DNA of 6,796 nt, taken from the NCBI GenBank assembly GCA_030037055.1, contig JASHRZ010000749.1, forward strand, positions 1-6,796, given 5' to 3'. Made by a program: the position numbers and the translations under genes. Positions within the stretch are counted from its first letter, which is position 1. Every line of letters starts with the position of its first letter. A model generated the notes under the pieces. It did no database searches. It worked only from the letters and a program-made list of their open reading frames with translations, and was not told the DNA's origin. The DNA comes from Alphaproteobacteria bacterium (GTDB taxonomy: Bacteria; Pseudomonadota; Alphaproteobacteria; ATCC43930; CGMCC-115725). This document shows positions 1 through 5,065 of the stretch, one piece after another.

Positions 1-1
1 G

Positions 2-301
2 CTCGGCGGCATGATGGAGGTGCCCTCGACGCCGTGGCGCGACTCGCCCTGGAGCGAGTCGGAGGCGATCGCGACGGCGCCGGTCAAGGCGCGCTGGCGG
101 ATGCTGTCGGGGGTCGTGCGCCACAGCTTCACGCATTTCCATCTCGAGCTTGCGGTGCTCGCCGGCACGGTGCGCGCTGGCTTCAGCAAGCGCGGACAAT
201 GGGTACGCCCCGACGATCTCAGAGACCACGCGCTGCCGACGGTGATGAAGAAGGTGGTGGCGCATGCGAGAGGAGGGAGGCGGGTGGGGAAGCTGGAGTG
301 A
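2..301 (+). CDS. mutY: A/G-specific adenine DNA glycosylase MutY, C-terminal part (5' end outside the window)
   Basis: MutY removes adenine mispaired with 8-oxoguanine in base-excision repair. Only the C-terminal NUDIX-like domain, which recognises 8-oxoG in this family, is present. The frame is open from base 2 and reads LGGMMEVPSTPW, the usual LGG(M/L)WE(F/L/V)P strand entry with Met where Trp is more common. It continues with RHSFTHFHLELAVLAG, the conserved H-x-FTHF-x-L segment, and ends with WVRPDDLRDHALPTVMKKVVAH, the usual C-terminal 'ALPTxMxKV' helix. The stop is TGA at 299-301. The ATG at base 11 is internal to the domain and is not the real start. The catalytic N-terminal HhH and iron-sulphur domains lie upstream of the window. 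Identification rests on these motifs and is firm for the visible part. Confidence 0.9.
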   Translation, partial: LGGMMEVPSTPWRDSPWSESEAIATAPVKARWRMLSGVVRHSFTHFHLELAVLAGTVRAGFSKRGQWVRPDDLRDHALPTVMKKVVAHARGGRRVGKLE

Positions 302-322
302 GCGGCCAACGCGATAGGCCGC
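302..322 (+). terminator. Small hairpin directly after the mutY stop, possible weak terminator
   Basis: A 6-bp perfect stem, GCGGCC (302-307) with GGCCGC (317-322) and a 9-base loop, begins at the base after the stop codon. No T-run follows, so it does not meet the usual intrinsic-terminator pattern. It may act only as a 3'-end stabiliser. Confidence 0.25.
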
Positions 323-386
323 AGCACGACTCAAAGATCTCGGCCCTTTCCCACATTTTTCGGCCGCTGGGTCCCGCCCTGCGAAT

Positions 387-497
387 CGGATTTTCCTGCT
401 CCACGAGATATGTCGACTAGAGCAGCTCAATCAACTTAAAGCAGGAATGCTTGATGTCCTATTGTCGGGCGAAATCCGCGAGGCGCTTGTGAAGGAC
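387..497 (+). pseudogene. Possible C-terminal scrap of a type I restriction specificity subunit (HsdS-like)
   Basis: The frame through the ATG at 447 is open upstream and reads RIFLLHEICRLEQL, then NQLKAGMLDVLLSGEIREAL. A coiled-coil-like helix followed by 'LKxGLLxxLLxGxIR' is typical of the last ~35 residues of HsdS subunits. No target-recognition domain, HsdM or HsdR is visible, so if real it is a remnant. Base composition supports foreign or decayed origin: 29 of 60 bases in 421-480 are G or C, well below the neighbouring genes. The frame continues past about 497 into sequence without recognisable similarity, where the DUF4917-like frame takes over. The match is short and could be chance resemblance to any amphipathic helix. 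Confidence 0.33.
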
Positions 498-526
498 GAC
501 CTGAAATCTGCGGCGATCGCCCGACC

Positions 527-763
527 ATGTCGCAGCCGCGCATCATCAGCTTCGAGCAAGCCTTGCATGAGAACGCGCAAACGAAGCGGCATTTGCTGCT
601 TGGCAATGGATTTAGCATCGCGCTCTTTCCCGACCGGTTCCATTACGGCTCGCTCCTAGCAATTTTTGCGCGAGCATCGCTCCGATGCGCAACCATGGTC
701 ATGACGGCAAATTTTCATCGCAGGCCGCTGGCGGGCAGGGGCCGCCCGGTGCGCGCGATGTGA
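527..763 (+). pseudogene. Truncated DUF4917-family gene (N-terminal fragment)
   Basis: The frame starting with ATG at 527 reads MSQPRIISFEQALHENAQ, then TKRHLLLGNGFSIAL and FPDRFHYGSLL. The pattern 'isFEeAL...khLLLGNGFSia...FxYgSL' is the recognisable N-terminus of DUF4917 proteins. The GNGFS segment resembles the nucleotide-binding glycine motif of SIR2-like folds; I make that comparison by eye. Similarity stops near residue 44 (base ~660). The remaining ~34 residues to the TGA at 761-763 are low-quality Arg-rich sequence, so an insertion, deletion or frameshift has broken the gene. The usual family protein is several hundred residues, while this frame gives 78. There is no clear Shine-Dalgarno before 527. 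DUF4917 function is not established to my knowledge. Its position beside a possible HsdS scrap suggests leftover accessory or defence DNA. Confidence 0.5.
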
Positions 764-1019
764 TCGTCGGGAATCGGGGTCTCCGTGATCTCTGCAGGCG
801 CTGCGGTCCCTACTTCGCGGGGGCCGAGGAATACGAGTTCCGGCGTTTGCGGGAAAGCCGCCGCAGCTTCGCCACCGCCGAGCTTTTCGATGAGAAGGTC
901 AAGGCGATCGGCGCGTCTTGCAGGCATCTCCGGCACGAGCATCTCGATGAGATGCCTGATCCGAAATAGCGGCGCGGCATGCCGATCCCCAAGCCGAAAC
1001 TGGGCCCGCCGAGCCGCAA
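661..1019. other. Unassigned stretch with overlapping open frames on both strands, no recognised gene
   Basis: A plus frame is open to the TAG at 967-969 and contains RDLCRRCGPYFAGAEEYEF and SFATAELFDEKVKAIG. In the same codon register the minus strand is open from about 1020 down to 715 and reads IRHLIEMLVPEMPARRADRL. Both have high third-position GC (roughly 70-76% by hand count of the parts I checked), so neither can be preferred on codon use. I do not recognise a family in either, and neither has a convincing ribosome-binding site. It may be the eroded end of a gene or ordinary spacer in GC-rich DNA. From about 1020 to 1160 I see nothing beyond GC-rich spacer. Confidence 0.25.
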
Positions 1020-1163
1020 GCGCCGCGTCGCTTCACGCGAGCCATGCAGTCGATGTCGTCGCTTTGGTCATGGCTCCCGGCAGGCCAGCGTCGCCAGCGA
1101 GCGATAATTCGACGAGCATGGGGCGTGCGGTGCCCCTCACACGGCGCCGCTCGGCCGCGCCGC

Positions 1164-1185
1164 CCTCTCCCGCAAGGGGGAGAGG
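1164..1185. repeat. CCTCTCCC...GGGAGAGG palindrome (REP-like) downstream of leuA
   Basis: CCTCTCCC (1164-1171) pairs perfectly with GGGAGAGG (1178-1185) around a GCAAGG loop. It lies about 20 bases beyond the leuA stop codon on that gene's 3' side. No U-run follows on the minus strand, so a role as classical intrinsic terminator is doubtful. Very similar CTCTCCC-GCAAG-GGGAGAG palindromes are scattered through intergenic regions of many GC-rich proteobacteria, so a dispersed REP-like element is the better reading. A much weaker echo (CCCTCTGCCCGC..GCGG) occurs near 6687-6706. Confidence 0.5.
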
Positions 1186-1203
1186 CGAGAGCCGCGGCGA
1201 TCG

Positions 1204-2868
1204 CTATGGCTTCTCGAAGCGGGCGGCGGCGCTCGCCACCGCTTGCAGCGAGGCGGTGACGATGTTCTCGTCGAGGCCGACGCCGAAGAGCGTGCCGCCG
1301 CCCGGAGCGCGGATCTGGGCATAGGCCGCGGCCTTGGCGGCGGAGCCGGCAGTGAGCGCGTGTTCGCGGTAATCGACGAGGGCGAGGTCGATGCCGCAGT
1401 GGCGCCGCAGCGCGTCGATGAAGGCGTCGATCGGGCCGTTGCCTTCGCCCCATATCCGCTGCTCGGCGCCGTTGCGGCGGATCGCCGCCTCGAGACGGCG
1501 GTGGGCGCGGGCATCGGGCAGCATTTCGTAATCGACCAGCACGAGGCTCGCTGCGGGGTCGAGATATGTGGCGTTGAAGAGGCGCCAGATCTCGGCGGCG
1601 GTTGCCTCCTTGCCGGTGCGGTCGGTCATCTCCTGAACCACGGCGCTGAACTCCACCTGCAACAGGCGCGGCAGATCGAGGCCGTAATCGGTCTTGAGCA
1701 GATAAGCGACGCCGCCTTTGCCCGACTGGCTGTTGATGCGGATGATCGCCTCGTAACTGCGTCCGAGATCGCGCGGATCGACCGGCAGATACGGCACCTC
1801 CCACAGCTCGTCATTGCGGCGGGCGAGATCGTCGAGGCCCTTCTTGATCGCGTCCTGATGCGAGCCCGAAAAGGCGGTGAAGACCAGCTCGCCGGCATAG
1901 GGATGGCGGGGATGGACGGGGAGCTGGTTGCAGTACTCGACGGTGCGCACGATCTCATTGATATCCGAGATCTCAAGGCCGGGATCGACCCCCTGGCTGA
2001 AGAGGTTAAGCGCCAAGGTCACGACGTCGACATTGCCGGTGCGCTCGCCATTGCCGAAGAGCGTGCCCTCGACGCGCTCGGCCCCGGCCATCACCGCGAG
2101 CTCGGTCGCGGCCACCGCCGTGCCGCGGTCGTTGTGCGGATGGACGCTGAGGACGAAGCGATCGCGCCCAGGCATGGCGCGGCCGAACCATTCGATCTGG
2201 TCGGCGTAGACGTTGGGGGTCGCCATCTCCACCGTGCCGGGGAGATTGAGGATCGCCTTCTTTTGCGGGGAGGGCCGCCAGACATCGAGCACCGCGGCGC
2301 AGATTTCGACGGCATAGTCGAGCTCGGTGCCGGTGAAGCTCTCCGGCGAGTATTGGTAGACGATCTCGGTCTCGGGCATGGCGGCGGCGAAATCGCGGAT
2401 GAGGCGGGCGCCGCTCACCGCGATGTCGGTGATCCCCGCTCGGTCGAGGCCGAAGACGACGCGGCGCTGCAGGTTCGAGGTCGAGTTGTAGAGATGGACG
2501 ATGGCGCGCCGCGCGCCGCGCAACGCCTCGAAGGTGCGCTCGATCAGCTCCGGGCGCGATTGAGTGAGCACCTGGATGGTGACGTCGTCGGGCACGAGGC
2601 GCTCGTCGATGAGCTGGCGCATGAAGTCGAATTCGGTCTGCGAAGCGGCGGGGAAGCCTACCTCGATCTCCTTGAAGCCGAGCTTCACCAGGAGGTCGAA
2701 CATGCGCCGCTTGCGCTCGGCGCCCATTGGCTCGACCAGCGCCTGGTTGCCGTCGCGCAGATCGACGCTGCACCAGGTTGGCGCGCGCTCGATGACCCGC
2801 GACGGCCATCGCCGGTCGGGGAGATGGATGGGCGCGAAGGGGCGGTATTTCTCAACGGGCATGGTCAT
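1204..2868 (-). CDS. leuA: 2-isopropylmalate synthase, LeuA type 2
   Basis: LeuA catalyses the first committed step of leucine synthesis: acetyl-CoA plus 2-oxoisovalerate gives 2-isopropylmalate, in the cytoplasm. The 554-residue product matches the LeuA type-2 subgroup (about 560 residues), which is longer than the E. coli-type enzyme. Visible in order: SVDLRDGNQAL at 34-44 with the catalytic Arg38 and metal-binding Asp39; EVGFPAASQTEFDF at 69-82; NLPGTVEMATPNVY at 208-221; SVHPHNDRG at 241-249 with metal ligands His243 and His245; GNGERTGNVD at 272-281 with Asn279. The last ~130 residues form the allosteric LeuA-dimer domain that usually binds leucine, ending in GVGLDENIVTASLQAV. All expected active-site residues are present. 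The start is ATG at 2868, preceded by AGGGG about 9 bases upstream; a second ATG at 2862 is too far from it. A 338-base leader region with promoter and hairpins precedes the gene. It does not sit beside leuB, leuC or leuD here. Confidence 0.95.
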   Translation of the reverse strand: MTMPVEKYRPFAPIHLPDRRWPSRVIERAPTWCSVDLRDGNQALVEPMGAERKRRMFDLLVKLGFKEIEVGFPAASQTEFDFMRQLIDERLVPDDVTIQVLTQSRPELIERTFEALRGARRAIVHLYNSTSNLQRRVVFGLDRAGITDIAVSGARLIRDFAAAMPETEIVYQYSPESFTGTELDYAVEICAAVLDVWRPSPQKKAILNLPGTVEMATPNVYADQIEWFGRAMPGRDRFVLSVHPHNDRGTAVAATELAVMAGAERVEGTLFGNGERTGNVDVVTLALNLFSQGVDPGLEISDINEIVRTVEYCNQLPVHPRHPYAGELVFTAFSGSHQDAIKKGLDDLARRNDELWEVPYLPVDPRDLGRSYEAIIRINSQSGKGGVAYLLKTDYGLDLPRLLQVEFSAVVQEMTDRTGKEATAAEIWRLFNATYLDPAASLVLVDYEMLPDARAHRRLEAAIRRNGAEQRIWGEGNGPIDAFIDALRRHCGIDLALVDYREHALTAGSAAKAAAYAQIRAPGGGTLFGVGLDENIVTASLQAVASAAARFEKP

Positions 2869-2906
2869 GGCACGGGACCCCTGAAGTCGGTTTGAAGGCA
2901 GGCCTG

Positions 2907-2932
2907 GCCGCCGAGCGTCGAGGCTCAGCGGC
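2907..2932 (-). promoter_or_regulatory. Leader hairpin 2, candidate attenuator stem just upstream of leuA
   Basis: In the leuA transcript, GCCGCUGAGC (2932-2923) pairs with GCUCGGCGGC (2916-2907) around a 6-base loop, giving a 10-bp stem. One pair is a G-U wobble that exists only in the minus-strand RNA (the plus strand would have a C-A mismatch), so the structure fits the leuA-direction transcript. Its 5' arm contains the stop codon of the Leu-rich leader ORF. A competing 5-bp stem, CUGCG (2948-2944) with CGCAG (2936-2932), covers two of the Leu codons and shares base 2932 with this stem, so the two could exclude each other. No U-run follows, so the mechanism (termination or translational) is open. 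Confidence 0.45.
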
Positions 2933-3008
2933 TGCGGCTAAGTCGCAGGACCGTCAGAAGGCGTGCGGAGACCGCGGTGGGAACAGGTTGCGATGCTCGG
3001 ATGGGCAT
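2925..3008 (-). CDS. Candidate leucine leader peptide upstream of leuA
   Basis: From the ATG at 3008 a 27-codon ORF ends at TGA (2927-2925), 56 bases before the leuA start. Its C-terminal part reads ARLLTVLRLSRSR: four Leu codons (CTT, CTG, CTG, CTT at 2960-2955, 2948-2946 and 2942-2940) plus one Val within seven codons. The Leu codons end 8 bases before a 10-bp hairpin whose 5' arm includes the stop codon. This is the layout expected of a leader peptide where ribosome stalling at Leu codons decides which RNA stem forms. Against it, the ATG has no clear Shine-Dalgarno and the frame stays open upstream to 3185. Leucine is also common in random GC-rich frames. Functional identification is inference. 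Confidence 0.35.
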   Translation of the reverse strand: MPIRASQPVPTAVSARLLTVLRLSRSR

Positions 3009-3046
3009 GATGCAGGACTCAGGCGGAAGAGAACGAACGGCGAGGG

Positions 3047-3070
3047 CCCGACACTCCTTAGAGCGTCGGG
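3047..3070 (-). promoter_or_regulatory. Leader hairpin 1 in the leuA 5' region
   Basis: In the minus-strand RNA, CCCGACGCUC (3070-3061) pairs with GAGUGUCGGG (3056-3047) around the tetraloop UAAG (3060-3057): a 10-bp stem with one G-U wobble. As with hairpin 2, the wobble pair would be an A-C mismatch on the plus strand, supporting the minus transcript as the folded molecule. The stop codon of the first mini-ORF is in the loop. A pyrimidine-rich stretch with scattered U's follows, so a weak terminator is possible. Confidence 0.45.
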
Positions 3071-3108
3071 GCGATAAGTCGAAGGCCGTTGAACCCGCTG
3101 GTCTGCAT
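3058..3108 (-). CDS. Candidate short leaderless uORF (16 codons) at the start of the leuA transcript
   Basis: The ATG at 3108 lies 7 bases downstream of the predicted -10 box, about where transcription should begin, so the ORF would be leaderless. It encodes MQTSGFNGLRLIAPTL and ends in TAA inside the loop of leader hairpin 1. It contains three Leu and one Ile in the last eight codons. Leaderless upstream ORFs controlling amino-acid genes are known in rhizobia (trpL), which makes this plausible, but the Leu content is modest. It competes with the 27-codon ORF at 3008-2925 as the regulatory peptide, and both may be non-functional. Confidence 0.27.
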   Translation of the reverse strand: MQTSGFNGLRLIAPTL

Positions 3109-3114
3109 GACGCA

Positions 3115-3143
3115 AACATAGAGAGGAGCGAGACGCCCGTCAA
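3115..3143 (-). promoter_or_regulatory. Sigma70-type promoter for leuA
   Basis: On the minus strand TTGACG (3143-3138) and TATGTT (3120-3115) are separated by exactly 17 bases. They match the housekeeping consensus at 5 of 6 and 4 of 6 positions. The predicted transcription start is near 3108, about 240 bases upstream of the leuA ATG, leaving a long structured leader. It lies beyond the 3' end of ccrM, so leuA probably has its own transcript. Confidence 0.6.
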
Positions 3144-3187
3144 TGCTGCGCCGGAAAGTCCTTCTTCGCCCCCGACCTCACCCAACC

Positions 3188-3205
3188 CCTCCGCTCCCAG
3201 CGGGG
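3188..3205 (-). terminator. Small hairpin after the ccrM stop, possible weak terminator
   Basis: Directly after the ccrM stop, CCGCT (3203-3199 region) pairs with AGCGG around a 3-base loop, extended by two C-G pairs across one bulged base. No U-run follows. It may partly separate ccrM from leuA transcription; the support is structural only. Confidence 0.25.
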
Positions 3206-3206
3206 C

Positions 3207-4304
3207 TCAGGGCCGGGCGGCGTTGCCCTCAAGCTCGGCGCGGAGCTTCTGGCGCAGCACGTCGATCGAGATCTTGCGGCCCTTGTGCAGGAAATGCCAG
3301 AAGGCCCAGCCGTTGCAGGCGGGCGCGCCCTGGAGCTGGGCGCCGACCTGGTGGATCGAGCCGCGCGTCTCGGCGGCGATGAGCGTGCCGTCGGCGCGCA
3401 CCTTGGCGCAGAACCGCCCGCTGGCGTCGACCAGCACCTCGCCGGGCTTGAGCAGGCCGCGCTCGACCAGCGCGCCGAAGGGGATGCGCGGCTCCTCGCG
3501 CCGGGCCTGGGTAGCAATCGCGTCGAGCAGGGCGGGCTCGACGGCGGCGATGCGCCTGCGGGCGAGCGCCGCGTAGGAGGCCTCGCGCTCGATGCCGATG
3601 AAACGGCGCTTCAGTCGCTTCGCCACCGCGCCGGTGGTGCCGGTGCCGAAAAAGGGATCGAGCACGAGCTCGCCGGGCTTGGTCGAGGCGAGCAGCACGC
3701 GGTGGAGCAGCGCCTCGGGTTTCTGCGTCGGATGCGCCTTGCGGCCGTCGCGCTTCAGGCGCTCGGGCCCGACGCAGAGCGGCAGCAGCCAGTCGCTGCG
3801 CATCTGCAGATCCTCGTTGAGCGCCTTCATCGCCTCGTAGTTGAAGGTGTAGCGCGCCTCCTCCGAACGCGCGCACCACAGCAGCGTCTCATGCGCGTTG
3901 GTGAAGCGCCGGCCGCGGAAATTCGGCATCGGATTGGTCTTGCGCCAGACGATGTCGTTGAGGATCCAGAATCCGAGATCCTGCAGCAGCGATCCTACGC
4001 GATAGATGTTGTGATAGCTGCCGATGACCCAGAGCGCACCGTCGGGCTTCAGCAGCCGGCGCGCCTCGCTCAGCCAGGCGCGGGTGAAGCGGTCGTAAGC
4101 GGCGAAATCGGCGAAGTGGTCCCAGTCCTCCGCGACGCCGTCGACGCGGCTGTGATTGGGGCGCAGCAGCTCGCCATTGAGCTGGAGGTTGTAGGGCGGA
4201 TCGGCGAAGACGAGGTCGACCGAGGCTTCCGGCAGACGGGCCATAAGCTCGACGCAGTCGCCGACCAAGACTTCGCCGTCCTGCACCCCGCCCCCCGGCG
4301 CCAT
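3207..4304 (-). CDS. ccrM: Cell-cycle-regulated DNA adenine methyltransferase CcrM (GANTC-specific)
   Basis: CcrM transfers a methyl group from SAM to N6 of adenine in GANTC after replication; in alphaproteobacteria this couples promoter state to the cell cycle, mostly with GcrA. The 365-residue protein has beta-class order: catalytic motif IV DPPYN at 35-39 first, the HPTQKPEALL segment at 191-200, then the SAM-binding motif DPFFGTGTTG at 216-225. The C-terminal domain typical of CcrM (about 275-360) is complete, with LVERGLLKPGEVL, GSIHQVGAQLQG and CNGWAFWHFL; this domain contacts DNA in CcrM and separates it from ordinary HinfI-like enzymes. Start is ATG at 4304 with GGGGGAG five bases upstream. 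It lies 75 bases after rnhB on the same strand, a common alphaproteobacterial pairing, and four GANTC sites lie in its upstream region. No restriction endonuclease is adjacent, as expected for a solitary methylase. Confidence 0.96.
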   Translation of the reverse strand: MAPGGGVQDGEVLVGDCVELMARLPEASVDLVFADPPYNLQLNGELLRPNHSRVDGVAEDWDHFADFAAYDRFTRAWLSEARRLLKPDGALWVIGSYHNIYRVGSLLQDLGFWILNDIVWRKTNPMPNFRGRRFTNAHETLLWCARSEEARYTFNYEAMKALNEDLQMRSDWLLPLCVGPERLKRDGRKAHPTQKPEALLHRVLLASTKPGELVLDPFFGTGTTGAVAKRLKRRFIGIEREASYAALARRRIAAVEPALLDAIATQARREEPRIPFGALVERGLLKPGEVLVDASGRFCAKVRADGTLIAAETRGSIHQVGAQLQGAPACNGWAFWHFLHKGRKISIDVLRQKLRAELEGNAARP

Positions 4305-4344
4305 ATGAACTCCCCCGCTCGCGTGGCGCCACTGTGCGCGCCTG

Positions 4345-4400
4345 GAGTCGCGGCGTCAATCATTTTTAGAATCAAACATTTAGAGGGATTCGTTCGACTC
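4345..4400 (-). promoter_or_regulatory. Cluster of four GANTC sites in the ccrM promoter region
   Basis: GAGTC (4345-4349), GAATC (4369-4373), GATTC (4387-4391) and GACTC (4396-4400) lie 41-96 bases upstream of the ccrM ATG. The two outermost from ccrM overlap the last codons of rnhB. The segment around 4355-4385 is conspicuously AT-rich for this DNA, as expected of a promoter, and contains two TCTAAA copies 14 bases apart on the minus strand. I could not settle on -35/-10 boxes and see no canonical CtrA site (TTAA-N7-TTAA). In Caulobacter ccrM is itself regulated through GANTC methylation, so autoregulation via CcrM/GcrA is the natural reading. Confidence 0.6.
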
Positions 4401-5006
4401 AAATCCGAGCGTGAGCTGCGCCATCGCAAAGGATCGTCGGTGATGCGGCGTTAGCCCCAACAGCTTGAGGGCCTCCTGGTGCTCGGGGGTGCCGTAGCCG
4501 ACATTGGTCTCCCAGCCATAGCCGCCATAGCGCAGCGCCAGGCGGCGCATCAGCCGGTCGCGCGTCACCTTGGCGATGACCGAGGCAGCGGCAATCGAGA
4601 GCGAGAGCCCGTCGCCGCCGATTACGGTGCGCACCGGGCAGGCAAGCGCCGGCGGCACGTTGCCGTCGACCAGTGCGATCTCGGGCCGGCGCGGCAGCGC
4701 TGTCACGGCGCGCGCCATCGCGGCGAGCGTCGCCTGCAGGATGTTGCGGCGGTCGATCTCGATGACGCTGGCGGCGCCGATGCCGATCTCGGCGCCGCAG
4801 CGCTCAAGCAGGAGAGCGAATTCCTCGCGCTGTTCGGCGGTGAGCTTCTTGGAATCGTCGAGCCCGTAGCGCAGCGCCCGCGGCAGCCGCCGCCGGTCGA
4901 GGATCACCGCCGCCGCCACCACCGGTCCCGCCAGCGGCCCGCGCCCGGCCTCGTCGACGCCGCAGACCAGACCCGGGCACGCCCTCTCCAGCGCGAAATC
5001 GGGCAT
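4380..5006 (-). CDS. rnhB: Ribonuclease HII
   Basis: RNase HII cleaves RNA in RNA-DNA hybrids and nicks at single ribonucleotides in DNA, starting ribonucleotide excision repair in the cytoplasm. Counting from the ATG at 5006 (208 residues), GVDEAGRGPLAGPV at 16-29 carries Asp18 and Glu19, LDDSKKLT is at 49-56, LVDGN at 112-116 carries Asp114, and GGDGLSLSIAAASVIAKVTRD at 130-150 carries Asp132. These are the four acidic residues expected of the active site. The C-terminal GYGTPEH and HHRRSF motifs are present. The frame is open to a TTG at 5042, adding 12 residues, but the ATG product starts MPDFALE, like many alphaproteobacterial homologues, so I prefer it. Neither start has a clear Shine-Dalgarno. 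It sits 59 bases after the SAM hydrolase gene and 75 bases before ccrM, probably co-transcribed with one or both. Confidence 0.95.
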   Translation of the reverse strand: MPDFALERACPGLVCGVDEAGRGPLAGPVVAAAVILDRRRLPRALRYGLDDSKKLTAEQREEFALLLERCGAEIGIGAASVIEIDRRNILQATLAAMARAVTALPRRPEIALVDGNVPPALACPVRTVIGGDGLSLSIAAASVIAKVTRDRLMRRLALRYGGYGWETNVGYGTPEHQEALKLLGLTPHHRRSFAMAQLTLGFESNESL

Positions 5007-5065
5007 GGCGACAGCAGACACGAGCAGGAGCGAGTCGGGCAAGGGAAAAGGGGGTTGTCAGTCAA

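Noticed and set aside
34..420. 128-residue plus frame across the mutY end
   Set aside because: Out of frame with clear MutY motifs at 2-301.
899..1804. 301-residue minus-strand open frame
   Set aside because: Arg-rich out-of-register frame overlapping the leuA coding sequence; no motifs.
1243..2895. 550-residue plus-strand open frame opposite leuA
   Set aside because: It is in the mirror register of leuA, rich in Asp, Glu, Ala and Val, and has no family motifs; a typical antisense shadow in GC-rich DNA.
3207..4304. CcrM as part of a restriction-modification system
   Set aside because: The C-terminal domain is CcrM-type and no endonuclease gene is adjacent.
4355..4385. CtrA-binding site in the ccrM promoter
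   Set aside because: The AT-rich segment lacks TTAA half-sites in the required spacing; two TCTAAA copies are not enough.
3285..4454. 389-residue plus-strand open frame opposite ccrM
   Set aside because: Mirror-register shadow of ccrM with no motifs and no plausible ribosome-binding site.
5007..5042. TTG start for rnhB at 5042
   Set aside because: No Shine-Dalgarno, and the ATG at 5006 gives the usual N-terminus a few residues before the first conserved motif.
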